From Rostrohypoxylon terebratum (Eukaryota > Ascomycota > Sordariomycetes > Xylariales > Hypoxylaceae), in contig MU385878.1 of the NCBI GenBank assembly GCA_022497145.1, forward strand, positions 1 to 64,000: a DNA stretch of 64,000 nt, in the 5' to 3' direction. Below the pieces are notes generated by a model. That model ran no database searches. It was not told the origin of the DNA and saw only the letters and a program-made list of their open reading frames with translations. Positions 42,890-54,682 of this stretch are shown piece by piece. The stretch's first letter is position 1. Each line of letters opens with the position of its first letter. The translations under genes were made by a program, and so were the position numbers.

Positions 42890-45090
42890 ATCGGATATGG
42901 ATGAATTTGGTTCCTAACTAGCTCTGAGTAGCAGTAGAATGGCTCCTGGTTGGCGAACATAGAACAAATGCAAAGTAGAAGCTAGAAGCGAAATTGACAT
43001 TGGTATGTAGATATCAGGTGGAGGTGATCTACTAACACCAGCATATCTTTACTAGTTTAAGGGGGCGAAGAACCCTTCTCATACTAGACACTTGGTGTCT
43101 GAATCGTGAGATCCACGATCGAACCTTGTTGCGCGAGTAGTTTCGTCTTGAATTCAGGTCGTTGCCTCTTTCCGAGTCCTCCCTCTTCTTATTCTCGTTA
43201 AGGGATATATATAGCCCTATCGGGAGAAGTGATTTGGTCGTCGTTAGTCGCGAAAGATTCCTGGCCCTACTCCTTGTTGCTTGCGATATCATTTGCTTTT
43301 TCAGGTGCGGGCCTAACTTTTACGCTATCGTAGCTAGAGCTCTAGGGGGAGAAATAGAGATTGTTGAGCAGTTGTTGGCTAGGTGGCTGGCGGGAAACGA
43401 AGATTGCGGGGATGTTGCTGGCGATGAAATCGAGTGGCAGAAACAGATGGCCTTGTAGAAGATTTATCGTGATTGTGATACGGGTTCTCATGGTAGGGTG
43501 AAAACAAATCCCTAGCCCTGACACATCTAGCCATCTGGCTGCGACCTCCGCTTCAACGAGCACATCTCGCCCGAGTAGGGTCTTCGGCATGAGCTACTTA
43601 GTCGAGATTGACGGAGAGGGGAGAAGGGGTAGGAGGCCATGAGATTGGGTACCGTGATGGCCTCAGGTAGCTCTGGAGAGTTCAGTTAACATATCAACGA
43701 TGACTTGAACCTATAGTAGAGAGAAAAGAGAAGACAAGTTCTGGATCATGGAGACTTGGAAACTTATACCTGAATATCCGCTCAATTTCTCTCGAAATCC
43801 CTCCTTGCGGCTTCCACATGAGCACTCGAGCTTGTTATGACATAGTTTATGTGCTATGCTATCCGCTGAGAAATAACGGGAATCACGGGAATCACAGCAA
43901 AGGGAAACTTAAATTTGGCATATGAGCAAGTTTCAACGAGGCCCGGAGTATTTTCTACAGAGATCCTTGGAAATCTCTGCTCTTCGCTTACATGATTACT
44001 GACGCAGAACTCGTAACATCCATGAATGCTACGGCTGGGCGGGCAGGCAGGTTATCGCTTCATCATCTGGCAGCTCTCAATACCAAGGGCGGGGGGCGGG
44101 AGTATGGGGAAAAGTAGAGGAGGAACGAGAAAGGAGGACTCGGTGACTACTAACTTATGGGAAGGTCATCTCGTGCCCGACTTGGCCCCCAAACAAAAGC
44201 AAGTCGCGCAGAATACAACTGCTGCTTTTTGAAAGTCCGATCTATCCGTGCCGTCTGCCAAGCTCCCCTGGCCCCCTGATGCAGTAACCCTAACGTCGTG
44301 CTACCCCAAGAGGCAGCGAAAAACCATCGCCCACGCCTATCTTCCAGCCACGGGCGTCACTATTCCGTCTTCACTGAAGTCTCTCCCGGCCATCCATCCG
44401 TGCCTAGGCTGCTAGGTACATAGGGAGCTTCGTAGTCTCTCTCGCCTTGTCGCTTAAGATCGAGGAAGTCGGGGCATCGATATCGAAATTACGGCCCTGG
44501 AAGCGCATGCCTCGGATCTGGTCCTTTTGGTGCATATCCGATAGCTGGGTGCCTGTGCCGCGAAGTGCGCATCTCAATGCGCCTCACTGCGCGCAGTGCC
44601 TAAGATCATGGTCCTTGGGGTTTCTCGCAATTTATTGGAGGTTAGGTGTGTTTCCATCCAGATATTTTACTTACCAGAATGAGTTTATTAGCGAAATAAA
44701 TAGACAAACAAACAAAACGTTTTGAAATCGTTAAACATATACTGTCAAGTCTTCATTTTCAAATTTTCGCCGAAAAAAAGGTGCGAAAAAAGGGGCGGGG
44801 TTGCGGATCGAACCTACGCATACCGGGAGCAAAAATGAAACATCGCTAGACAGTATGGAAATTTCAAGAACTACAAGAAATCATCGCTTGATGCCACTGC
44901 ACCATATAACAATGCGTCATTCAAAATCCCAACCCTTTTGAATCCTTATATGTCCTGTGCAGCGTGGTAGGTGACGAGTGTCATGTGATCACAGTATCCG
45001 AAATGAAAAAAAAAATAGTCAGAATCGTAACTCATGATAAAATTTCTAAGTAATGGTATAATAGTGGTATCTCGTTGCTCGTTGCAATCA
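42890..45090. other. Intergenic region with no clear protein gene
   Basis: About 2.2 kb. The frames at 43032-43292 and 43342-43590 (both -) have no recognisable domain; the second (MPKTLLGRDVLVEAEVAARW) looks mildly coding and could be a first exon, but I cannot complete it. A tRNA-like element at about 44780-44912 is listed separately. Confidence 0.45.
44780..44912 (-). other. Degenerate tRNA-like element with Pol III boxes
   Basis: On the minus strand a good A box (TGGTGCAGTGG, 44904-44894) is followed by a B box (GGTTCGATCC, 44814-44805) about 80 bases on. Then come a T6 run (44791-44786) and a T7 run (44779-44773) that could stop RNA polymerase III. A plausible D arm and an anticodon-type stem (GATTT with AAATT) can be drawn. 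The acceptor and T stems do not pair, so this is not a functional tRNA as I read it. A tRNA relic or a tRNA-derived SINE end would fit. Confidence 0.3.
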
Positions 45091-47609
45091 TCATGTCTCG
45101 TAAGGGGTAGTGGGTCTCATGATGTAGACCTCTCCAATCAGGACGGTACAGCCAACGGCCATGGCTATGGTGATGATTGGGAGATTCACGCGGGCGAAGT
45201 CCGCTCGCTTGACGTGGATATGTTTTCTGGCGAGAATGTCGCGCCATAAGAGACCGGCTAGAGACGCGCTGAACGCCGTGCTGAAAGCCCCGAAATTGAC
45301 ACCGAGCGCCATGCTGTTGTACCCGTGTTAGCCGTCTATAATACGAACAACCTAGATATCGGCGTACTACGAAGGGAAATAGGACTAGATATGGGCAGTT
45401 ATGCGTACCTATAAACCGCAGCCCAGAAGGTTCGGTCAGAAATTGGGATTCCGTTGGCCTCATGGATCTTCTGCCACGCCTGTATCACACGCGACAGTAA
45501 TATGGTGGTTCCAATGTTCGTTCCAGCAAACTAGATCGAGCCGCACGATTAGCTGGCCAAGTCCTTAATAGGTATAATTTAGAAAGACTTACGTTGCAGA
45601 GAAGCACAGAGAGAAAGCCCATTCCGCCTACGCTACCAACTGTTCCCGTCTTCTCCACCCAGTGATCCCAGCCATACGCGAATACCGGCACCCAGCCCTT
45701 GGTGACTAATGCTTGTACGAGCACAAACATAGAAAACGCAAAGGGGACAAGCGCGTAGGGCAGGTGGCCGGCCACTGCTGTCGCCGTTGGGAACGTCTCC
45801 TGTGACCACCTGTAGAAATCTGCGAGCAATGACACAAGCGTTGCCCTTTTAGGTCTTGGGTTGACCGTAACCCTGATTTGGTGTTGTTTCTCGGGGTCGG
45901 TTTGTGTCAGATCAGCGCTTAAAACGGCACCCGTCTCTGACGGCTTAGAAGAGTCTTCCCGTATTGGCTCCTGGTTCTCAAAAAGTGTGCTTTTGGCACT
46001 AGTGGAAGGCCGAAAGTCTTCTATTTTATCCTGATCCAGCGTTGTCGTGAAGTCCGCAGCTGTACCTATCGTGTTTTCATTTTCCGTACTCGCGTTGGGT
46101 GGACTGGTATGGATATCTATACCGCCATTGTTGTGGTTAAAGTCATGAGCGGAAGATTCCGTTGAATCGGTCTGAGGCTGATCGGGAACTGTGTCGCTTT
46201 GAGGATTTGACTGCCAGTTCTCGTTTCGAGCAGCTCGCTCAGCTTCCTCTAATTGCCCAGCCCGTCGTTCCTCTCGAGCTCTTTCAACCTCTAACCGACC
46301 ATCACGGGCAATCTTACGGGTCTCCTTGCGGTGAAGCCATCCAAACGCGACATCCCAGCAGAACACCACAAATGCAGCCGGCAGGGTTACGTAGAACACG
46401 GGATGTTCGTTCGAAGTCTGACTTGCGGCATTAAGCGCGAGTAGGGTGATCAACGTGGCAGCCATGATGAGAGCTCCAAACCCCGCACCGCCTTTGTCTA
46501 GGAATGGGTTCATGATCTCTTCAAGAGAGAGTAGCCTTTCCTGTTCGCTGTTTTCCGGGTCGTTCTCTGCTTCCTCCGCGTCTCTTCTAGCATTAGGAAT
46601 GTTAGGATTGACAGGAGTCCTAGCCCTCGCTTCCTCTGAGAGTTCATGCATCTGTATCGAGAGCGGAATGAGGGACTCATCCGCAAACACGATATAAAGG
46701 AGGAAAGGGAAAAGGACTATAGCCGTTACGACAACAGGGACGATCATATTAGCAGTGTAATAGATGAACTTGATACCGAAGGCACCAGCCAGCACGAGGT
46801 TGGTAGGATTGGAGGACACGAGGATGGCGGAAGCAATGTTCGCTATAGCAAACTGGGCAAAGATCCAGGCTCTTGGATGTACAATGTTGCTTGAGACCCT
46901 TGTCATATACGCCAGGAAGGCCGTGCCAGAGAGAATAATGGGATCATTTCCAATGAAGGTACCCAAGCTAAAAAAGAAAGCGTACAAGTAGAAGAAGAGC
47001 CTGTGGCCGTATTTCCCTCCTTTTTGCAGTACCTTGAACGCCAGGTACCTAATAAGGCCAGAGGCGTCGATAGAAATGGCAATGTACGCTAGCGTTATGA
47101 AGAAAGCCATGATGTCGATAGGGGAGATGTTGTTAGCACCAATTGTACCGCCATAGACCTCAGCTCGACCAATTGCTTTAATAGCTAACAAGAAGAGATC
47201 CGCTATCAAAGGCGCCGTGACGAAATTCATTGGAAATTGGAGTTTTACCCAATAGCTAGTTTCGTCCTGCGGCTCTTCCCCTGGAACAGCGACAGGAGAA
47301 GGCCCATCCCGAGACCGATCTTCTCGCGGAGATATCACCCGCAGTGTACTGAGACCATCCAATATGCCATTCTTGAATGAGCGAGGAAAAGGGATTGGAA
47401 TATGGAAAGGAAAAAGAACGACGATATCTATATTGGAGTAAGTGTCAATTGGTTCATATTATGGCTTATCAAGGTATTTAAGTGCTTAGGTAAGCCCGAG
47501 TTTACTACTTACTGGTGAGAACAAAGACGATGAGGGTGACAATGGAGTGCCATTCCCGAATAATATCAGTATTAAGGTCTATATCAATATCATGAAGATT
47601 TTCCGCCAT
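45091..47609 (-). CDS. ArsB/NhaD-type (IT superfamily) ion transporter
   Basis: Four exons: 47609-47513, 47427-45593, 45530-45409 and 45313-45091, giving 758 residues. The start at 47609 (MAENLHDIDIDLN) puts a hydrophobic helix early (HSIVTLIVFVLTNIVVLFPF). Membrane segments include DIMAFFITLAYIAISI, the re-entrant-type GTFIGNDPIILSGTAFLAYM, SAILVSSNPTNLVLAGAF and PVVVTAIVLFPFLLYIVF. A long acidic cytoplasmic loop of about 220 residues (RARTPVNPN... to ...QHQIRVTVNP) interrupts the two halves. The second half repeats the pattern with FAGTNIGTTILLSRV and LGVNFGAFSTAFSASLAG. The paired N-x-T/N-motif halves fit the ArsB/NhaD and citrate-transporter-like group. Ion and direction cannot be assigned (arsenite, Na+/H+ or a dicarboxylate are candidates). 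An alternative start within exon 2 at 47362 would lose the first helix. Confidence 0.83.
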
Positions 47610-49330
47610 TTCTTATGTTGTTATTTCTCGCGATGGTAATTGAGTTATGTGAGTAAATTTTCGATTTGTCTTGAAGTGGCTGGTTCAAATTTCAAAGACG
47701 TCTGGGTATCGTAAAACCAAAGTCAACAATTCGCAGGTAGAAATGAAGCGATTCTCCTCCATAGGCAAAGCCTATATATATAAGTTCTATTCCTGAACAG
47801 CAAACTTCAATTACACATACATTCTGTGACGATGAGACTGACGAAGAATGACAGTAATAAGTGAATCTGGCTTGAAATGCATATATCTTGATGCGGTGGG
47901 GTTTGACGATTTGCACAAGGCGAGGCGAGAAGTGCCAAACGGAGGCTGAGAAAGGGCCAAAAGAGGTTGGGTAAATATCGCAGGTACGAAGTATCGCAGG
48001 TACTGTAAGCAAATTAAACCACACACGTGCCTATACGTCGTAATAGGCTCAATGGCTATCAATTGATTGCATGATTGTCCGCACAAGTAGGTTGTTCAGG
48101 TACCTCATCAACAGCGTCAGGGGAAAAGTCGGAAGAGAGAGAAGCTGTGCGGTGGTCATGGTGTATAATGGAGGTAACGGAGTATTACAGGTGAAAATAA
48201 TAGGCGGTATCAATACCGCTAACCTACAGCTTAAAGCTTACCGTGGATGTACCTGCCTAGGACCAATCTTCAATCAATCAAGACTTATTAGATTGTGGCT
48301 GTGTTGACACTTTGTGCATAGGATTTGTGCAAAGTATCGCTTAAGCTGCATAATTAATCGAGATCTGACTTGTCACAAAGCCACGTTGGTCCGCGAGTTG
48401 GGGCTTGCCTGCTTGCTTGGGACTTGCTTGAGACTTGCTTGAGACTAGCGATTGCCCAGGACAGAAGGAGAAGGATGCGGAGAAGATCTAAACTAAAGTA
48501 CACTATGCTGTAATTTTTGTGGATTCCGGGGACCAGTCCCGCTTTCTTATCTTTCTCTTACGTCGTATTCCTAATTGACCATTCGGTATAGGGGAATTGC
48601 GTCATTTGTACTACCTGACTAGTATCAGGTGTCCTACCGACTAAGCGGCCCTAAGCCTTAACTATCTAGGTACATGATCGAGAACCAGGTCTCGTCCACT
48701 CAGCTAACACCGTTTATGTTAGACTGAGTACTTCTGTCGGTTGCCGACTAAGATTGGTCCGGGATACGGCTCTCACGATGAGGATTGAGGAGATTGAGGC
48801 TGAACACCCCGGCCTCTCACCTTCGCAGTTTCGGTCGCCAAAATGATTCCGCGGGCACTGGGAGCACTGGCCTTGGGGGGGCAGTGCTGACAGACCTTTG
48901 CCCAAGTTGGCCCCGGACGGCCCCGGACTAATCTGTCAGTCTGTCCAGACTGTCCAGGTGGCTTACATTGGACGGGAACTCGAGAGAACCCTCGGGTTTG
49001 ATAGGACGTTCTACTCGATCTGCTTTGGGTCCCAAGGGTTTCCCGAGGTTTTCCACGTGTAATCTTGCCAATATTGCCAGCCCCAAGTTACGAATCCAAC
49101 GGGGCGATCGAGGCCCTTGATTACCTACCTAGGTATTTTCCTGCTATTCTAACATTGCACTTCCTGCAAAGGCAGCTAAATAAAAACGATCGAACTCAAA
49201 CCTCCCCCTCCCAAATTACCGATCGAAATGGGATCAATATTCTTCATCGTCTCTCTATGCACCATACAGACTTAATGACATATCAATATAACTTCTTTAC
49301 CTACGTAGGTAGAATTTGTCCCCTAAGGTC
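47610..49330. promoter_or_regulatory. Divergent intergenic region (transporter / membrane protein)
   Basis: About 1.7 kb between two outward-facing membrane-protein genes. It should hold both promoters. Small frames at 47692-48024 and 47811-48086 (both -) overlap and lack motifs. A GACTTGCTTGA repeat lies near 48420-48445, and CTGTCCAGACTGTCCAG near 48942-48958. No other element can be named. Confidence 0.45.
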
Positions 49331-52059
49331 ATGCCAGCGCTTTCTTCGACCTTACTGCTAGATAACCTTGTTACTCGAAACATAACCCTTGACTCCGCAA
49401 CGTCTGCCTTACCTTCTAATACGTCAGCTACTGAAAATGCCTTACAAGTCATATGCGCCTGGCCCGTTTCAGGTCAATATGGGCCAGGATCGAGAGTCTT
49501 GTAAGCCACTTCTGCATTGAGATATGATGATTCAGACATCGGCTCCCTACACACGACGTTCTTAAACTAATACGCCGATTGCAGGTACTACGTCCTTGTA
49601 GCAGCTTGCGTTTTTGCTCGGAAAGCTGAATGGCTCAGAAGCGCTTGCTTGGCTGCTGCGCGTAAGTAGAGCCTGCAACTCAAATCACGGATCTTGCCGA
49701 TTTACACGGCATAGTTGGAAATATAATAGTTGAAAACCACTAACATGAGACATCGCAGTGATTTTTCCAGCTGTGGCCGCCATCCACGGCATTGTCCTTG
49801 CCATTGTGCATGTCGACAGTAGGTACTTCGCGCATAAGGGGCAAGATCGGACGCTAATGACTTTGTGTTAGATGCTATCGACATGGACGTATACGGAGCC
49901 TTCCAATTTTGTTCAATCGGAATACTAGCAGCCCCCTTAACAGTTAGGTTATCAAGCACATACTTCAATGATCCGGGCCGAAACATAATCTTTCTTTGGA
50001 CTGGAATCGTGCTTGCTGGTAGGTTTCCGCCTTCTCAGACGTTGAGATTAGCATACTCACAAGAATATAGGCTTGTTAAGCTTGCTTGTGGAATTCTTCC
50101 GCGCCACTCATTCGCCTTGTACACACGATGACGATGGTAACCCTATCGACCCTAACGACCTTTATGGGTTTCTCAATGGCAACGCTACTTGCAATCTGAC
50201 CTGCTCTATCGCTGCAGGACCTTTCTCTCCTCTACGCAAAGACGCTACGGATGAAATCTTCGTCATACCTATTCCTACCAAACTTACTTTCAATACTGGA
50301 ATACTTCTTGCAGCTGCGTGTTGTATCCCAGCCGTTCTTTCGCTCATATCGATGTGGAACAAGATTCTTGAGATTAACTGGAAGTCGAGATTTGGCTTAG
50401 GGGATGAAGATGAGTTGATTGAAGGGTGAGAACAATTCGGCCATTTATTATCCACATCTACCTATCCTTAACATATTGGTACTACTATTCTCTTGCTAGG
50501 ATGCATCGCTATTCGAAGTCACTCGCAACCTCTGATTATGCCTTGAGCTGACTAGACGATCAACAGGACAAACGGAGCTACTGTTGCGAAGATGACGGGG
50601 GTCAATGCCATGGTTAAGTTATTCCTCAGCACTCTAGAAATTCCTATTTTGAGCGCTGCAGTAATCGCTATCCTTGTGTTCGGCGAGTTAAACCTATGGA
50701 GTATTCAAGTTTTGTGGCAAACGGAGCCTATTGCTAGCATAGGTAAGCAATACTATTTGTCCGCATTGATTTCGATGTATACTAATGAAGATTTCTACAG
50801 GACAGGTCAGTAACCAAGCCTCTGCACTATTCCAGCCATGAGGGCAGTCAGCTTGAATCGTATTCTACCTTTCACTAATGCCTCACCCCTATTACACAAC
50901 AAATGGATAGAGCCACCGCTGACATGTTGTGGAGTGGGCGCCAATTGTTGGTACAGTTCTTGCCGCATTAGGATCTCTCTATGTGCTTCTGTCGGTAGAC
51001 CTGGATGCCATAAACAGAGGAGAGACACCAGAGGCTTTCAGACATCATTGCCACTGCGCGCACCACCATTATCATGGCGATCCATATCCGAGTCCTCGTA
51101 CCCGGACCTACTCTTCTGGTGGCAGTGTAGATGCCGGTAGCACACACGGAGGTGCCTCAGACCACGTTCAGCATGACTCAAGAAACACCCCGCCCATGCA
51201 AGAACTTAGCAATAGCGGTTTATTCATTGATCCTTCGCACTCTATTACGACCCCAAGTGCAGCCCGATTACGATCGAGTTCTTCGAATCGCAGAGAACAA
51301 ATCTCGACCGAAATACTATCGACGATCAATCCATCCGATGTAGGGCATAGACGTAGGGTGTATAACGCTTTGTTAAAAGTCAGCACCTACCTAGGCACCG
51401 CAAATAAAAGTCAATTCGATGATTCTGAGTTTAAACACGGAAAGGCGCTGAGGTGGCCCGAGATTCCAGCGGAGGAACAGCGGAATCCCGGCCTAACGCA
51501 AATCAGGGAGGTCTACAATCAACACCGCGAAGACGAGCTCGCAGCACTCAGCTCAAGGCGGTCGAGAGCTAGTAGCTTCGCACCGAGCATAACCTCTAGA
51601 GGTAGTATTGAGGACAGTCCCATTTCGAGAGCGATATCAGCCCCGCATTCACATTCTAGAGCCCCGTCGCCATCACCTTCGATAGGTAGATTGCGGCATG
51701 CTAGTACTTTACCAGTCGGACAAAGATCATCTAGGGCACAAGATCTTACGCCCGCCGACTCGAATAGGGGTAGGACAAGGGAACGAAGTGATACGCTTAC
51801 GGTCCCCGAGATAGATATTTACCACGGTCATGCGTGGAGCACCCGATCGACTTCTCCCGTGTCGCCTCCCGGACCTCCTAACGTCATAGATAACGGCCGG
51901 GGATCGCCTGCGATCATTATATCTCCCGATCCCGATACCAGTTCCGTCTTCGAAGAACCCGCCGCCCTTGACCACTCTAATACCCATACGTCACCCGAGT
52001 TCACAACACATCAGACGAGCTCATCAAACCTGCCAACCTTAACTCTCGATCCTACCTAA
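49331..52059 (+). CDS. Multi-pass membrane protein with His-rich loop; eight exons including a 5-nt microexon
   Basis: Exons: 49331-49500, 49585-49661, 49771-49818, 49872-50018, 50071-50425, 50567-50742, 50801-50805 and 50935-52059. All phases agree and give 700 residues. The N-terminus has N-glycosylation-type sites (RNITLD, SNTSATEN). About seven or eight hydrophobic helices follow, including YYVLVAACVFA, VAAIHGIVLAIVHV, NIIFLWTGIVLAGLLSLLVEF, GILLAAACCIPAVLSLI, ILSAAVIAILVFGELNLW and PIVGTVLAALGSLYVLLSV. A His/Cys-rich stretch (HHCHCAHHHYHGD) comes after the last helix. The remaining 330 residues are Ser/Pro/Arg-rich and probably disordered and cytosolic. I cannot name the family; it resembles uncharacterised fungal plasma-membrane proteins. 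The microexon restores TEPIASIGQWAPIVG across two introns. Confidence 0.75.
50801..50805 (+). other. Five-nucleotide microexon (GACAG)
   Basis: The preceding exon ends ATA-G at 50742 (donor GTAAGC). GACAG is preceded by TTCTACAG and followed by GTCAGT. The next exon begins TGG GCG at 50935 after a GAG acceptor. Joining gives Ile-Gly-Gln-Trp-Ala in frame. Without it the frame is lost. Confidence 0.6.
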
Positions 52060-52584
52060 CTCACACGAACCCATATCGACAAGTCGGTACCATAATTAAA
52101 TAGACTAGAATTGGTTCACGCTTTCAACAAACCCCTAATGTTCCTATGTGTCAAATTCCGAAATTACGAACGAAACGAAATATAACGTCATCTTGAATAT
52201 TTAAATATGTATATGTATTTATAGGTACATAACCCTACTATATATCTTCATGTTATATATATGTTACTTTGATTTGGCGCCATGATTGGCCCTAGATATA
52301 TAGAAAAAAAATAAGGATACCCCGAATTCCGTCCCAAGTTAGGGATAGGGAGAGGAGGGATGAGGGAGGTATATGTCCACATTACATACTCACGTAGGAA
52401 GTGTATATAAATTTGGATAAGAAGTTGATAAATCAGAGGAAATGACATTGCATCTGTTTCTGCTTGTGTAGTAATCACAAAAGTCGAGTGTGGAACAGCA
52501 CTCTTTTTCGTTTCATTTACATTTAACGTAATTTTCCATTCATTCAACCCATTTTAGGTATCTAATGGATTGCAACCAGATGAT
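52060..52584. other. Spacer between convergent genes
   Basis: AT-rich 3' flanks of the membrane-protein gene (+) and HTS1 (-). The frame at 52248-52547 (-) is not supported by any motif. No gene. Confidence 0.6.
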
Positions 52585-54233
52585 CTATCGTAAGGGTAAC
52601 ACACTTGTGGTTCCATTCGCCGCCAACAGCTTCTTGACCTCCTCTACCAGATCCTCTCGCTTAATTAGCAGACCTTGGTCCTTCTCGTCCTTATCCTCGC
52701 CCGGTTTTCCGGACCCTAGTACCTTCAGCCGAACCTTGCCTTCGGCCAACTCATCTTGGCCTAGGATAACAGCCAAGGGTACCTCCTCCGCAGCCTTGAA
52801 CTGTTGTGGTAGTCTCGGCTTCACCTTAGCGCTGAACTCGGCGCGGATCCCCGCCTCCCAGAGCTGTCGCGCGACGGACATGCGCTGCAGCAGTAATCCG
52901 TCGAACTCCTTGCCACCGAAAGCCATGATGTACACGTCAATTTGTCTAGAAGGCGGCTTCTTATCGCCTTGTCGCGCCTTCAGAATCGTGAAGATACGGT
53001 CGACTCCGAACGAGATACCCACACAAGGAATTTGCTTCTTGCCGTACATGCCCACAAGGTTATCATACCGTCCGCCCGCCGCAATACTACCTACCGCCGA
53101 CGCATCCGCGTTTTTCGACGACTTCTCCTTCACCTCTTGCGGTTTTTGGATAACCTCAAAGATCAGACCCGTGTAGTAATCTAATCCTCGAGCAAGCGAT
53201 AGGTCGAAGGAGATGCTGTCGAAGGTTTTGAGTTCTTTAGAGTAGGTGGTAAGGAGTTCCATATCGGCAAGACCCGCTTTTATTTCTTCGTTTGCCGAAA
53301 GGTTCGGATCCGACTTGATGAACTGTATCATCTCGTCAAGGGTGCCGCGATTTAGCACGATGTGGCCGATCTTATCGGCGACTTCCTCCGAGAGGCCCTT
53401 CTGCTCGACCATCTCCTTCTTGACAGCCTCCCACGGCTCCTTATCTAGCTTATCTACCGCGGAGCTGATGGGGCGAGTCTTCTCGGCGGGGACACCTGCG
53501 ACGGCGAATATGCCGTCTAGGATTTTTCGGTGGTTTAGCTTGATGATGATGGGTTGGTCGAGGGCCTCGAAGGACTCGACTATGATACGTAGGATCTCGG
53601 CGTCGGGAATCATGGGGTCGTAGACACCGGCGATGTCGAGATCGCATTGGTAGAACTCGCGCATACGGCCTCGGGCGATGGCAGGCTGGTCGCGACGGTA
53701 GACTTTCGCGATCTGGTAGCGCTTGATCTGTTGAACGTTGTTCATGGCTAACCAACGGGCGAAGGGGACGGTTAGATCGTAGCGCAAAGCGCATAGTTCT
53801 CCGCCTTGATCTTCTAAGTTGTATATCAAACGGCTATCCTCGCCATACTTGCCGGCAAGAATCTCTCTTAGCTCAAATACGGGAGTGTCGAGGGGAGTAC
53901 CGCCGTGCAGCTTGAAGACGTTGGTTATGGTCTCACTGTTTGATATGTTAATGAATAAGACGCGCAAATTGCGCCGATCGAAACCTACAAGACGTGATCT
54001 CGTAGAAGTAGGTCAGGGCCGGCCCAGTCGCGTGTACCCTTGACAGCCTTCAAGGATATCTTGGCCTCTTTAGAAGCCATATCGTGATTTGCGCCAGATG
54101 GCGGGGTATCGAAGGTATCGTGGGGAAATGATTGAAATGATCGATAAGATGAAGTGAAGAAGGCTTCAGAAAATGAGGGTCTTAGAAGAATCGAAGGTAG
54201 CAGCCTCTTGCATCCATTAAAGGCACGAAGCAT
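52585..54233 (-). CDS. HTS1: Histidyl-tRNA synthetase, cytosolic and mitochondrial
   Basis: Two exons, 54233-53989 and 53935-52585, joined by splicing GTAGGT to CAG (RDHVFETITNVFKLHGG). The long form is 531 residues. The enzyme charges tRNA-His with histidine. Class II motifs are all present: motif 1 around VFKLHGGTPLDTPVFE, motif 2 in YRRDQPAIARGRMREFYQC, the histidine-specific RGLDYYTGLIFEV, and motif 3 in GISFGVDRIF. The C-terminal anticodon-binding domain follows (QIDVYIMAFG... to ...DLVEEVKKLLA). The first 51 residues (MLRAFNGCKRLLPSILLRPS...) look like a mitochondrial presequence. A second in-frame ATG at 54080 (MASKEAKISLKAVKGTRDW) would give a 480-residue cytosolic form. Yeast HTS1 makes both forms from one gene in this way. 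It is divergent from the aldehyde dehydrogenase. Confidence 0.95.
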
Positions 54234-54682
54234 TGAGCATCAAGTATAATATGTCTAGGATAGGATATAGGGAGAAATAAGCCTGAAAAAAATGACTGAA
54301 AGGTGGGATGACTCAATTAGAGTAGAGAGCTATTACACAGTTACAACGTGGGGTAAAATGGGAGTCATGTGACATGTTACAGGGGATTGCCAGGTGGTTA
54401 TCGCTATCAGTATCGATAAGAAACGTTGCTATCGATACCTATAATCTGAAAGTACGAAGTAAGCTCTGATGTTATTATTATTGACATTATTTCGGAGAGC
54501 TTGGTGGTACGATGAAAGCCACGACGCCTCCTACATCTTGCAATTGAACACTGGTCTCTTTCGAGATCATGTAAAATACCGATGCTTCATCTCTTACATC
54601 AACTCCACGATAATACAGTTCGAATACGGAGGATCTGAGAGAAACATCATCTCAGATCAGCCTTTTAAAGAGCATCGGAGAC
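54234..54682. promoter_or_regulatory. Divergent promoter of HTS1 and the aldehyde dehydrogenase
   Basis: Only 449 bases separate the outward-facing start codons. This span must hold both promoters and the leader in which HTS1 transcription would start upstream or downstream of its first ATG. ATCGATA-type repeats (TATCGATAAG, TATCGATACC) lie near 54410-54440. Confidence 0.5.

Noticed and set aside
43342..43590. 82-codon minus-strand frame MPKTLLGRDVLVEAEVAARW
   Set aside because: First ~25 codons look coding, but the continuation is hydrophobic filler and I could not connect it to the gene at 42370-42889.
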